From DT-110 sp964342305 (lineage in GTDB: Bacteria; Bacteroidota; Bacteroidia; Chitinophagales; Saprospiraceae): a DNA stretch of 64,000 nt. Position numbers and translations under genes: made by a program. Location of the stretch: positions 1 to 64,000 of the forward strand of contig CAYFGK010000001.1 of the NCBI GenBank assembly GCA_964342305.1, given 5' to 3'. Below the pieces are notes generated by a model. The model was not told the DNA's origin. It made no database searches and worked only from the letters and a program-made list of their open reading frames with translations. Below, in pieces: positions 42,032 through 50,978 of this stretch (its first letter is position 1; each line of letters opens with the position of its first letter).

Positions 42032-43111
42032 ATGCGTGTTTTTAACCTTTTCTGTCTGCTCCTGTTGCCTGGTACTCTTGTTATCGGTCAAACCTATTTG
42101 CAAGTAGATCCCAATGATCTGCAGGGTGGTGGGGATACCCGCAGCACGGGGAATAACTGCTTTCGACTGACGACGGCCCGCGATTGGGAATCAGGTACGG
42201 TTTGGTATCGGCAGGCCGTTGACCTGACCGAACCTTTCGAAATGGAAATGAACCTGCGCCTGGGGTGTATGGACGAGGAAGGGGCCGACGGAATGGTGTT
42301 CATCTTCCTGCCCCGAAAAGTACCCACCGGGTATAAGGGCGAGGGAATGGGCTTTGGCGGATTGCGACCATCCCTTGGTATCGAGATCGATACCTGGCAA
42401 AACTACCACCTGGCCGATCCGGCCGAAGATCACGTAGCCCTGATGGTTAACGGTAACGTGAGTCACTACCAAAATCTGAAAGAACCGGTCCGTATCCCCA
42501 ATATAGAAGACTGTGAACTGCACGTTTTTCGCATCAATTGGGAACCCACCGATGAACTATTGACCATTTACCTGGACGGCAAACAGCTTATCGCCGAGAA
42601 GGTGGATATGATCAATGATATATTCCGGGGCGGGAATAAGATCTACTGGGGCATCTCGGCCGCTACCGGCAAATACAGTAACCTGCAGGAGGTATGTTTC
42701 GAACAGCTGACCTTCAATGTGCCCACGCTGGGATACACGGTGAAACGCCGCCTGCTCGACGGGCATATCGCTGACCTCCAGGAGCTGACCTTCGGCCGCG
42801 GGCGTACTCAGCTCAATACTGAGCAGACCGAAGAATTGGATCGCCTTACCCTCTTCCTGGAAGAGAATCCGGATAAAGATATCGAGTTCTTCGCCAACAG
42901 CAATGAATCCGGTGATGACGGCCGGGAAGAAGACCTCACTGACCAGCGCCTGGAACAGATCAGAGCCTACCTCGAGAAAAAAGGGATAGATCCGGAACGG
43001 GTCCACCTCCAATCGCTCGGCCGTCGTTTCCGCACCCAGACTATCGACGGGAAATCCGTCACCCGCACGGGCAATTGGGTGCAGGTACGGATGTTTAAGG
43101 AAAGGGTGTAA
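42032..43111 (+). CDS. Secreted L-type lectin domain fused to OmpA-like domain
   Basis: A 359-residue protein. The start at 42032 gives a clean signal peptide (MRVFNLFCLLLLPGTLVIGQ). Residues about 21-235 form a legume/L-type lectin sandwich: EGADGMVFIFL, GMGFGGLRPSLGIEIDTWQN and DPAEDHVALMVNG hold the conserved Asp/Asn that bind calcium and sugar. Residues about 245-359 are an OmpA-like peptidoglycan-binding domain (TFGRGRTQL, DLTDQRLEQIRAYLEKKGID, RVHLQSLG). It could hold glycans against the cell wall in the periplasm. The pairing of domains is unusual. Confidence 0.82.
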   Translation: MRVFNLFCLLLLPGTLVIGQTYLQVDPNDLQGGGDTRSTGNNCFRLTTARDWESGTVWYRQAVDLTEPFEMEMNLRLGCMDEEGADGMVFIFLPRKVPTGYKGEGMGFGGLRPSLGIEIDTWQNYHLADPAEDHVALMVNGNVSHYQNLKEPVRIPNIEDCELHVFRINWEPTDELLTIYLDGKQLIAEKVDMINDIFRGGNKIYWGISAATGKYSNLQEVCFEQLTFNVPTLGYTVKRRLLDGHIADLQELTFGRGRTQLNTEQTEELDRLTLFLEENPDKDIEFFANSNESGDDGREEDLTDQRLEQIRAYLEKKGIDPERVHLQSLGRRFRTQTIDGKSVTRTGNWVQVRMFKERV

Positions 43112-43120
43112 ACAGGTAAT

Positions 43121-43169
43121 AGGTTTGAGGTTTGGGGTGACCTTTGACCTTACCTCACACCTCAAACCT
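43121..43169. repeat. GGTTTGAGG inverted repeat between convergent genes
   Basis: AGGTTTGAGG (43121-43130) pairs with CCTCAAACCT (43160-43169) across 29 nt of related heptamers. The right arm meets the glucan phosphorylase stop codon. It may terminate transcription from both sides (inference). Confidence 0.65.
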
Positions 43170-44785
43170 CACACCTGGTACATCTTCTCATAATATTCCT
43201 CCAGCATACGCTTCACCGCGAATCGTTCGTGGGTGTCGAGGATGCTTTGGCGCATCATGTCGATCCATTGGTCGCGTTTGTCGTAGTAGGTGGGTAATAC
43301 CTCTTCGAAGAGGACCTTATAGAGGGCCTCGAGGTCGTGGGCATCCTGAACGGCGATTTTTTCACTTTCGAAGGCGTCGCCGAATTGCCAGCCGTTCTTG
43401 CCGTGGTTGCAGGCTTCGGGCCACCAGCCATCGAGGATACTGCAGTTCAGTACCCCGTTCATGGCTGCTTTCATACCGGAGGTGCCACTGGCCTCCTTGG
43501 GTCGACGTGGGTTGTTGAGCCATACGTCGGTGCCGCGGGTAAGGGCCTTGCCGGTATCCATGTCGTAATTTTCGACAAATACTACGGAGTTGGGATACTT
43601 GCGGGCCATATCGACCACATTGCGGATCAGGCCTTTACCCGTATCGTCGAGCGGGTGTGCTTTGCCGGAGTATACAATCTGGATGCGACCGTCTTTGAGA
43701 TAAGGCTCGATGATCTCCGGTTTCTGGAAGATCAGATTAGCTCGTTTGTAAGGGGCGAATCGTCGGGAGAAACCGATCAGTAATTTGTCGGGATCGAGCT
43801 CGGCACCGGTTCGGTCCTTGATGAAGGCGATGGTCTCGCGTTTATTTTCCTGGTGGCGTTCCCAGAGGTCGCCGCCGTTTTCGGCGCGGTCGATCATCTC
43901 GGAGTCGACCCAGGTAGGGAGATGTATACAGTTGGTGATGGCGATGATTTCGGACCGGTTGTCGACGTGTGCCCACATATCCTGGGCTGTTTCGCCGTGC
44001 AACTGTGCTACCGCGTTAGTGATCTTAGATAGCCGTAGTGCGCCTACGGTCATATTAAAGGGGCTTCCGCCCAGTGTTTCCAGTTGCTCTTCCGTGAGGC
44101 CCATATTGGCTCCCATGTACACGATGCGATCAATAGGGTGCGACTCGTTCCCCTGCAGGACCGGCGTGTGGGTGGTAAAGGCTACCTCTGCTTTGGTCGC
44201 TTCGACGGCTTCTTCGAACGACATATCCTCCTCTTCCATGCGTTCGCGCATCAACTCGAACCCGGCGAAGAGGGCGTGCCCTTCGTTGAAGTGATAAATG
44301 TCGATGTCGATACCCAGTTCGCGTAGGGCACGGACTCCACCAACACCCAGGACCATCTCCTGAGCGATGCGTTCTTCCCCGAACCAGCCGTATAATTGAC
44401 CACAGATCCAGGCATCGTTATTGCCGGGGATATCCGTGTCGAGCAGGTACAGCGGCACATGACCGAATTGCTCCAGTTTCCAGACTTTGCACTTGACGGG
44501 AACCCGGCGAATATCTACGGTTACCGTTATTCCGGTATCTTCGAGGAAATCGTATTCGTAATTATGGTAGGAATCGTAGGGTTTTCCGTTTTCATCGATG
44601 TACTGATCAGTATAGCCCTGCTTCCATTTGATGCCGATCGCCACCATGGGAAAGTCGTGATCTTTTGCACCTTTGATATAATCACCGGCGAGGATACCTA
44701 GTCCACCGGCATACGTTTTCAAACTGGTATCCAGGCCGTATTCCATGCAGAAGTAAGCAACGGAGGGACGTTTTTTTGTGCTCAT
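43169..44785 (-). CDS. glgP: Alpha-glucan phosphorylase, short form
   Basis: A 538-residue GT35 phosphorylase that releases glucose-1-phosphate from glycogen-type glucans. YFCMEYGLDTSLKTYAGGLGILAGDYIK opens the short-form family, HFNEGHALFAGFELMRER and GTDVWLNNPRRPKEASGTSGMKAAMNG follow, the last carrying the PLP lysine. Short forms (about 540-600 residues) are common in Bacteroidota. The start at 44785 (MSTKKRP) is chosen; an ATG three codons upstream is possible. No other glycogen gene is adjacent. Confidence 0.93.
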   Translation of the reverse strand: MSTKKRPSVAYFCMEYGLDTSLKTYAGGLGILAGDYIKGAKDHDFPMVAIGIKWKQGYTDQYIDENGKPYDSYHNYEYDFLEDTGITVTVDIRRVPVKCKVWKLEQFGHVPLYLLDTDIPGNNDAWICGQLYGWFGEERIAQEMVLGVGGVRALRELGIDIDIYHFNEGHALFAGFELMRERMEEEDMSFEEAVEATKAEVAFTTHTPVLQGNESHPIDRIVYMGANMGLTEEQLETLGGSPFNMTVGALRLSKITNAVAQLHGETAQDMWAHVDNRSEIIAITNCIHLPTWVDSEMIDRAENGGDLWERHQENKRETIAFIKDRTGAELDPDKLLIGFSRRFAPYKRANLIFQKPEIIEPYLKDGRIQIVYSGKAHPLDDTGKGLIRNVVDMARKYPNSVVFVENYDMDTGKALTRGTDVWLNNPRRPKEASGTSGMKAAMNGVLNCSILDGWWPEACNHGKNGWQFGDAFESEKIAVQDAHDLEALYKVLFEEVLPTYYDKRDQWIDMMRQSILDTHERFAVKRMLEEYYEKMYQV

Positions 44786-44885
44786 GAGGGTCAATTAAGG
44801 GTTCAACAATAGGTGGTCAGGGCAATTCGGGGCTAAAGATAGCCGGATATACGAATTTAGGGGAATTCGCTTGATTAAAAAGAAG

Positions 44886-47150
44886 TTACCGATTCACGAA
44901 GTACTCGAGGTACGCACATTCTTCAATCGCTTCCTGGTAAAAACTGGTACCTGAGTATTGGTCACGCAGGAGTGTAAAGTATTTGTAGGTGCGCTCTCCG
45001 CCGTAGGCAAAATAGAGATTTTGCTCACATTTGGCGGCCATGAAGGCGGCTCTGGCTGCCAGTTCGGGGCTTTTGGCCAGACCCAGGGCCGTTTCGAAGT
45101 ACTGCAGGGCAGGCTGGCAATTGAAGGCCTCCCGGTTCCCGTCGGGATAGTTGGGGTGTGGCCTTACATTGGCATCATCACCGATGGGGCGGACTTTCAG
45201 ACTGATGCCCGAACGGAAGTTATCCATACCTTCCCAGGCATACCCGAAGTAAGTCATATTATAGAGGGCCAGGCCGATAAGGTAAAAGTTGCGGGCGCCC
45301 ACCGATTGGTCGGCCAGGGCTTCGTATTCCAGTTCCTGAAAGCGGCTTATCAGTTGCTCGCGATTGTAGCGGCGGAACGAATCCTGCCGGGCACAATTGA
45401 TACAATCGATCAGTCGCTCTTCGAAGGGATTCAGGCGCGTGTAGTCATTTTTGGCAACGTTATCAATTTGCTTAAGTGCTTCTATTGCCGGTATCTGGTT
45501 GCCCTGGGCCAGGTGTAACATACCCTTCAGGTTGTGCAGGTCGTTGCGCATATTGAGGTTGGCCTCCTGCCGGAGAAGGGAGCGTTCCATGCGGTTGAGG
45601 TCGTTCTGGGCCGAGAGGATCAACAGACTGTCGATGATGGCGATATCCGGGTTTACCCAGAGGTCATTGAAAGAATAGCGCAGTAAGTACAGTTTTCCGG
45701 CTTGATTATTCTGTGCGTACAGGGAAACGAGCTTGTCGTATACCAAATCTGGGAAATCCGGGTACGAGCGGTAGGTCGCATTATCAAATTGGATTTCGGC
45801 CAGCCTGTTCTCCACTGCGTCGTTGAGTTCGTCCATACGGACAACTTCCAGCACGAGCATCATAGCTCGCAGCTGACTTTTTAGTTTGGGGTCGCGGGTA
45901 CGGGCTTCTAGTCCTTCGAAATGTTCGGTGGCAGCGTAGAAGTCTCCGGCCAGCACCGCCAGGTAGCCCTGAGCTATTTCCCAAAGCATGGGATTGGCGG
46001 GTTCCTGGTTGCGTACCACCAGCCGGGCGAAGTCTTGCAGTCGGATCAGTTCCTGCCCGGCCTTGATATTCGGCACATTGTGGTAGCGTTTATTCTCGCG
46101 GCGAAAGCGATTAAAGGAGGTCCCCAGAAAATCCTCCTCCATCACGGCCATGGCCTTTACCAGGAGCACCTCCAGATGATGGTTGTCGGGGTCGAGGGCG
46201 TAGATGGCTTCCATCTCATCAATGACTCGTGCATTATCTCCTTGTGCCTGGAGGGCGTAAAGGGTAGCCTGTTCTTCAGGGGACGTGCAGCGTTCGAGGA
46301 GTTCCCTCCACTGGGTATCGTTGCGCACCCGGAACGACCGGAAAGCTGATTCCCGCTTGCCGGCACATTCTTCAAAGACCCTGGAGAACAAATAGGCGGC
46401 TTCGACTTCCTGGCCCAGCGCCCTCAGCGCTCCGGCCCGGTGCCCCATTATCCAGTATTCAATGATACTAGGGTCATTATCCGTCTTGGGCATTAGGTAT
46501 TCGTGCAGGTCGAGTACGCGCTGGTATTCGCGGGCATAATGAGCGAGGCGGATGATCTGGTAGGCGTAGCGCAGCCGGTAGTAGTGCGATTCGGTACGGC
46601 GAAACTGCTGTAGTCCCTGGTCAATGAGGTCACGCATGTCCGGCACATATTTTTGACGATCGGCCCAGGGATCTTCCAGGACTGCATAGGGTTCACAGCG
46701 TTTGGCGTAGATAAGGTATTCCACGGTCTCCTTACATTCGTGACGTTTGATGTAAGCGGCAAAGCTATTGGACTGAAGGGAGATGGGGACGGGCAGACGC
46801 GAGTTCAAAACAGCACTTTCCAGGGCCTGCAGGTCACGGATAGATGCCTGATAGATCAATCGCCCCATATCATTGATATCGGGGACTTCACAGAAGCGTT
46901 CGTGCCATTCCTGCAGGTTGGTGCGCACCTGTAGGCGTTCCTGGCGGCCGTAGGTTTCATAGATCTCCTGGAACGGCAACAAAAAAGGTGCGGAGGCAAT
47001 GGTGGGATTAACCAGCGTTGGCCGCAAAAAGCTGTAGGTCTGTGGTCCGTACCGGTAATCGGGCAGGCAGACGCGCGACTGGGCCATGGCGGAGGTGAAT
47101 GCGATAACCAGGCTAATCGAAAGGGCGACAGATTTGCGAAAGCTCATCAT
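44886..47150 (-). CDS. Large secreted helical-repeat protein, unknown
   Basis: A 754-residue exported protein (signal peptide to about residue 23, SAMAQ). The body is almost all helical with TPR/Sel1-like pairs, for example DNDPSIIEYWIMGHRAGALRALGQEVEAAYLF, YALDPDNHHLEVLLVKAMAVM and LHLAQGNQIPAIEALKQID. The end (AARAAFMAAKCEQNLYFAYGG...FYQEAIEECAYLEYFV) also looks TPR-like. I do not recognise a family. Its start overlaps the preceding lipoprotein gene by 38 bp, so the two form a coupled envelope pair. Confidence 0.75.
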   Translation of the reverse strand: MMSFRKSVALSISLVIAFTSAMAQSRVCLPDYRYGPQTYSFLRPTLVNPTIASAPFLLPFQEIYETYGRQERLQVRTNLQEWHERFCEVPDINDMGRLIYQASIRDLQALESAVLNSRLPVPISLQSNSFAAYIKRHECKETVEYLIYAKRCEPYAVLEDPWADRQKYVPDMRDLIDQGLQQFRRTESHYYRLRYAYQIIRLAHYAREYQRVLDLHEYLMPKTDNDPSIIEYWIMGHRAGALRALGQEVEAAYLFSRVFEECAGKRESAFRSFRVRNDTQWRELLERCTSPEEQATLYALQAQGDNARVIDEMEAIYALDPDNHHLEVLLVKAMAVMEEDFLGTSFNRFRRENKRYHNVPNIKAGQELIRLQDFARLVVRNQEPANPMLWEIAQGYLAVLAGDFYAATEHFEGLEARTRDPKLKSQLRAMMLVLEVVRMDELNDAVENRLAEIQFDNATYRSYPDFPDLVYDKLVSLYAQNNQAGKLYLLRYSFNDLWVNPDIAIIDSLLILSAQNDLNRMERSLLRQEANLNMRNDLHNLKGMLHLAQGNQIPAIEALKQIDNVAKNDYTRLNPFEERLIDCINCARQDSFRRYNREQLISRFQELEYEALADQSVGARNFYLIGLALYNMTYFGYAWEGMDNFRSGISLKVRPIGDDANVRPHPNYPDGNREAFNCQPALQYFETALGLAKSPELAARAAFMAAKCEQNLYFAYGGERTYKYFTLLRDQYSGTSFYQEAIEECAYLEYFVNR

Positions 47151-48138
47151 AAGTCCAGGATGCTAGAACGGATTCATCGAGATGGTAAAAGGCCAGATAC
47201 CGGGGTTTCTGCGGTAACCAGTCCGCGACTGCGTCGGCTGCCTGCTGTACAGCAGCTGGAGTGGCCCGGTCCAGCCTGATACGATCTCCACTGTACAAAT
47301 AGTAGGTTTCAAGGTATGTATTTTTCACGACCTCGTATCGTCCATTCGACAAAGACCGGAAGCGGGTAGTATCGTCCAGGGCATTCTCGTCCAGGCCGTT
47401 TATCAGGTAAGTCAGGGCGCCCCGTCGAAAGATCGCTCCCCAATGGTACAGAGGTAATGCCACATCAAGCGGCAAGGGGTAGGCCGCAACAGCCCCTGTC
47501 ATGTAGGTTCGGGCAGCCTCGAGGTTGAGTATGGCATTGGTTTCTTCCCAGGTACGCAGGCTCCCCATATTGTAGAACATGAGCATACCCCGGTCTACGG
47601 GAGGAACTTTTGTCTGTCGATAATCACGAATCTGGTGCAAACGTATAGTAGCCGACCAAATGACTGATGGTGGGAAGGCCTTGCGCAAGGAGCGTACCAG
47701 CGAGAAGAATCGTTCTTTAGTGGAGGGTGTCCAATCGCAATCGACCTGGATTTGAGTAATTTGAGAGAGTTGCGGATGCAACTTTTTAATGTGCGCTGCC
47801 ATCTTTTTAGCTACAGCCGGGATAGCACGATCGCTCAATTGCTCCAGTACCCGTGTAGTAATGAAAATAACGGGAACAATTTCCAGATCGGCAGCAGGAG
47901 AATACTCCCACTGAACACTGGCCAGTGGTATTGCCTGACCCCGCTGCTCATCCCAATCCAGGTCAAAATATTTGACATAGAGGCGATCGGATGCCAGGTG
48001 ATCGAGGACCCCCAGTTCCAACGAATCCAGCTCCACGGACGTCTTCCAGTGATAGAAGGCAGTTCGGGTAGTTTTGCCGGAAGGCTCGCAAGCCGCCAGG
48101 AGGCATGGTATCAGGAGCAAAAACAGAAATCGTTTCAT
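47113..48138 (-). CDS. Lipoprotein with possible DUF3142/TIM-barrel-like fold
   Basis: A 341-residue lipoprotein starting MKRFLFLLLIPCLLAAC (lipobox Cys17); the ATG at 48138 is preferred over an upstream one at 48174. ITQIQVDCDWTPSTKERFFSLVRSLRKAFP followed by a strand with SATIRLHQ recalls the glycoside-hydrolase-like DUF3142 family, from memory. Its start codon is only 3 bp from the start codon of the divergent M23 peptidase gene. Coupled to the 754-residue helical protein. Confidence 0.7.
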   Translation of the reverse strand: MKRFLFLLLIPCLLAACEPSGKTTRTAFYHWKTSVELDSLELGVLDHLASDRLYVKYFDLDWDEQRGQAIPLASVQWEYSPAADLEIVPVIFITTRVLEQLSDRAIPAVAKKMAAHIKKLHPQLSQITQIQVDCDWTPSTKERFFSLVRSLRKAFPPSVIWSATIRLHQIRDYRQTKVPPVDRGMLMFYNMGSLRTWEETNAILNLEAARTYMTGAVAAYPLPLDVALPLYHWGAIFRRGALTYLINGLDENALDDTTRFRSLSNGRYEVVKNTYLETYYLYSGDRIRLDRATPAAVQQAADAVADWLPQKPRYLAFYHLDESVLASWTYDELSQICRPFD

Positions 48139-48141
48139 AGT

Positions 48142-49770
48142 ATGGAATTTCGTATTGCTTTCGCAAAAAATCAACGGAATGCCTGTCCGGAGTGGCTTTT
48201 GTCGCCGGGTAGCTGTTTGTTTTTATTGATGTTGTTAGTGCATCCCGTCTTTAGTCAGCCCCAACAAGCTGAGTTAAAACCTAATGCCACTTCGCTGTTA
48301 GTGTGGCCGTTCGAAGATAGTTTTCCTATCGATTACCAGACGGGGTCTCATTCGTGGCGATTGTTATGCGGGCATTACTGTGGGTTGCATCAGGGAGTGG
48401 ACCGTTTTGCTCTGGACTGGCATACCTACCGCTCTCCCAGTTGCGGGTGGCGCCTGAACGCTCCCATGGCCGGGAAGGTCATTTACGTGGAGTATGGTTC
48501 CAATACAGGCTACGGTAATCAGATTGTGTTGCAATCCACACAGGACTCTACCTTTGCGGTGCGCATGGCCCATTTGCAGTCAGCCTCGGTCGCATTGGGT
48601 GAAATTGTTGAGGTAGGCGATCCCATCGGCTTCATTGGGGACACGGGAAATGGCGGATGTCATTTGCACATTGTTCTCTACCAGTCTATTTACGATATAA
48701 GTGACCCACTCTACAATCCATTGGATACAGTAACTGCCTGGCGACGGGCAATTGATGATCTGAGGATCAACCGGTTCATTGACAAGACCGAACCCTTTTC
48801 GGCTAATTTTCAATTCCAGGCAACTGAAAAGCGGTTGCTGGTGGAGACCGTAGAGGGCCCTGGTTCTTTTTGGCCGCAGGACAGGGAGGTAAATGGAGAT
48901 ATAGTGTTGGTTAATCAGGATACTCAGGAGGTTTCGGGGAAGATGGTCGTGATGTTTTCGGAAGATCAGGATGGGCGCCTTGGCATAGACATAGCTACTA
49001 CCGATACGTTTTCCATGCTACCCGGAGAGCGGAGGTCGATTCCATTTACGGTTATACCTATACCGGATGCGAACCGCTACCAATTTTTGCAAATTGGTTA
49101 TGCGGATAACAGATATCCGGATTATGCCGGTAAGATATATACCCAACCACTTTATTTCTATGAGGCTGAAAAATGCCTGGTCGGTGAACCAAACAACGAG
49201 CCGGGGGCAGGTGAAGTACTGACTTTTGGCGGAAGCCCGGATGCCCAAGAATTGGAACGATTCTTTGGCCCGGAGGGTGATTCGGTGGATTATTACCGGG
49301 TAGATGCCCGTCGGGCCGGTCGGTTGCGACTGGAACAGGAGAGCGGACCGGTATTGCACCTGACGGTGGTCGATTCGCTGGGGCAGTCCTTATCGGGAGG
49401 TGGCACCAGTGTGCTGGAACGGTCGGTTGATTCCGATCAGTCGCTGTTTGTGCGGGCGAGCGGGCGCGGTAGTTGTACCCGACCGTACCGGCTGGCTGTC
49501 ACCTGGGAACCAGAACCGGCCGGTGAATGGTTACTCTGGCAGCAGGGTGGTCAGTTGCGAACAAGGTTTGATACGGGGGATGCGGAATCGGTAGACGTTG
49601 CAGTGTATAATGCATTGGGGCAGCGGATCGCTTTTTTTCAGAATGAAGCGGCCATCGGCGGGCTATTGGAAAGAGCCTGGTCATTGCCCAACGTTTCGTA
49701 CGGCATTTATTGGGTGCGGATCCGCACGGATAGAGGCGATGAATTTACCAGGAAGATCTGGTGGTTTTAG
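48142..49770 (+). CDS. M23 family metallopeptidase with T9SS-type C-terminus
   Basis: A 542-residue secreted protein. The signal peptide has a long n-region (MEFRIAFAKNQRNACPEW then a hydrophobic core to VFSQ). The M23 domain spans about residues 70-190: HQGVDRFALDW holds the first His/Asp pair, and GNGGCHLHIVLY the HxH. The C-terminus (about 460-542, VDVAVYNALGQRIAFF to YGIYWVRIRTDRGDEFTRKIWW) looks like a T9SS sorting domain. It probably cuts peptidoglycan peptides, or acts extracellularly. Its last 4 bp overlap the end of kdsD. Start 48142 is forced by the signal peptide. Confidence 0.82.
   Translation: MEFRIAFAKNQRNACPEWLLSPGSCLFLLMLLVHPVFSQPQQAELKPNATSLLVWPFEDSFPIDYQTGSHSWRLLCGHYCGLHQGVDRFALDWHTYRSPSCGWRLNAPMAGKVIYVEYGSNTGYGNQIVLQSTQDSTFAVRMAHLQSASVALGEIVEVGDPIGFIGDTGNGGCHLHIVLYQSIYDISDPLYNPLDTVTAWRRAIDDLRINRFIDKTEPFSANFQFQATEKRLLVETVEGPGSFWPQDREVNGDIVLVNQDTQEVSGKMVVMFSEDQDGRLGIDIATTDTFSMLPGERRSIPFTVIPIPDANRYQFLQIGYADNRYPDYAGKIYTQPLYFYEAEKCLVGEPNNEPGAGEVLTFGGSPDAQELERFFGPEGDSVDYYRVDARRAGRLRLEQESGPVLHLTVVDSLGQSLSGGGTSVLERSVDSDQSLFVRASGRGSCTRPYRLAVTWEPEPAGEWLLWQQGGQLRTRFDTGDAESVDVAVYNALGQRIAFFQNEAAIGGLLERAWSLPNVSYGIYWVRIRTDRGDEFTRKIWWF
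48157..48168 (+). repeat. Mini-hairpin motif variant in M23 signal region
   Basis: GCTTTCGCAAAA, translated AFAKN, just after the M23 peptidase start codon; the same peptide as at 10250. Confidence 0.5.
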
Positions 49771-50792
49771 ATGAGCCCTTCCCGGATCAGATCATGCAGG
49801 TGGATGAAGCCCTGATAGGTTTCGGTTTCATCGACTACGATGAGTTGGGTGATGCTGTGTGTACGCATCATTTGCAGGGCTTTTACGGCCAGGGCGGTTG
49901 CCGGGATCACTTTAGGTGAAGGCGACATTATTGCCCGGGCATCCACTCCGGTGAGATCTTCTTCCTGTTCGAGCATACGGCGCAAGTCACCATCGGTAAT
50001 GATGCCCAGAACCTGGTTGTTATGGTCGACGACAGCCGTGGCACCCAATCGTTTCGACGTCATTTCCAGGATGATGGTTCGTAGTGTATCCTCTGCTTTG
50101 ACGGCTGGTTGTTCATTCTGGGGAAAGAGGTCAGACACCCGCAGGTAAAGCTGTTTGCCAAGTGCACCGCCGGGATGGAATTGGGCAAAATCCTGAGGGG
50201 TAAATCCTCTAAGTGCTAAAAGGGCGGTAGCAAGGGCGTCACCCATCACTATCTGGGAGGTGGTACTGGTGGTAGGGGCCAGATTATTAGGATCGGCTTC
50301 CTGTTCTACCGGTGTATGCAGCACATAATCGGCCTGGCGGGCGAGAAAAGAATCGGCCCGACTGACCATCCCGATTACGGTATTTCCCAGGTTTCGCAGT
50401 AGGGGCACTAAAACGCGGATTTCGGGCGTTTCTCCGCTCTTGGACAAGCAAATAACCTGATCGTCGGACTGGACCATGCCCAGATCGCCGTGGATAGCAT
50501 CGGCAGCGTGCAGGAAGAGGGCGGGCGTTCCGGTGGAGTTTAGGGTGGCAACAATTTTTTGGGCGACCAGTGCGCTTTTGCCGATACCGGTAAGAACGAC
50601 GCGACCGGTAGATTCGAATAGTCGCTCAACGATGGCAACAAAGCTGTCGTTTATGCTGTTTTTTAGGGCGTTAATCGCCTGATACTCTATGTCAATCGTT
50701 CGGAGGGCTGTTTCTCTGATAAGTGTTTCTGTCTTACGCACTAATTCGTTATTTTTGTCCGCCTTTCGCAAAGACCCGTCAAATCGACCCAA
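49767..50792 (-). CDS. kdsD: Arabinose-5-phosphate isomerase (KpsF/GutQ type)
   Basis: A 341-residue isomerase that interconverts ribulose-5-phosphate and arabinose-5-phosphate, the precursor of Kdo. An SIS domain (about 50-190, LTGIGKSALVAQKIVATLNSTGTPALFLHAADAIHGDLG, then SKSGETPE) is followed by two CBS domains (about 215-341), the standard arrangement. The GALGK segment is present. It supports a Kdo-containing outer membrane or a capsule. Tail-to-tail with the M23 gene. Confidence 0.92.
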   Translation of the reverse strand: MGRFDGSLRKADKNNELVRKTETLIRETALRTIDIEYQAINALKNSINDSFVAIVERLFESTGRVVLTGIGKSALVAQKIVATLNSTGTPALFLHAADAIHGDLGMVQSDDQVICLSKSGETPEIRVLVPLLRNLGNTVIGMVSRADSFLARQADYVLHTPVEQEADPNNLAPTTSTTSQIVMGDALATALLALRGFTPQDFAQFHPGGALGKQLYLRVSDLFPQNEQPAVKAEDTLRTIILEMTSKRLGATAVVDHNNQVLGIITDGDLRRMLEQEEDLTGVDARAIMSPSPKVIPATALAVKALQMMRTHSITQLIVVDETETYQGFIHLHDLIREGLI

Positions 50793-50978
50793 AAACCAGC
50801 CTCAAAAGTAGGCAAACTCGGACAAAAAAGCCCACCGGAATACGGGGCAGGCCGTTTTTTTTCGTTAAATTGATAGGTACGGGTTAGAAAACAGACGCTA
50901 AGAAATTACCATCATCCGAGTTCCGTCCTTTCCCATAAACCGTCGTCCTGACACCCGAGGATACGATTCGCCAGATGG

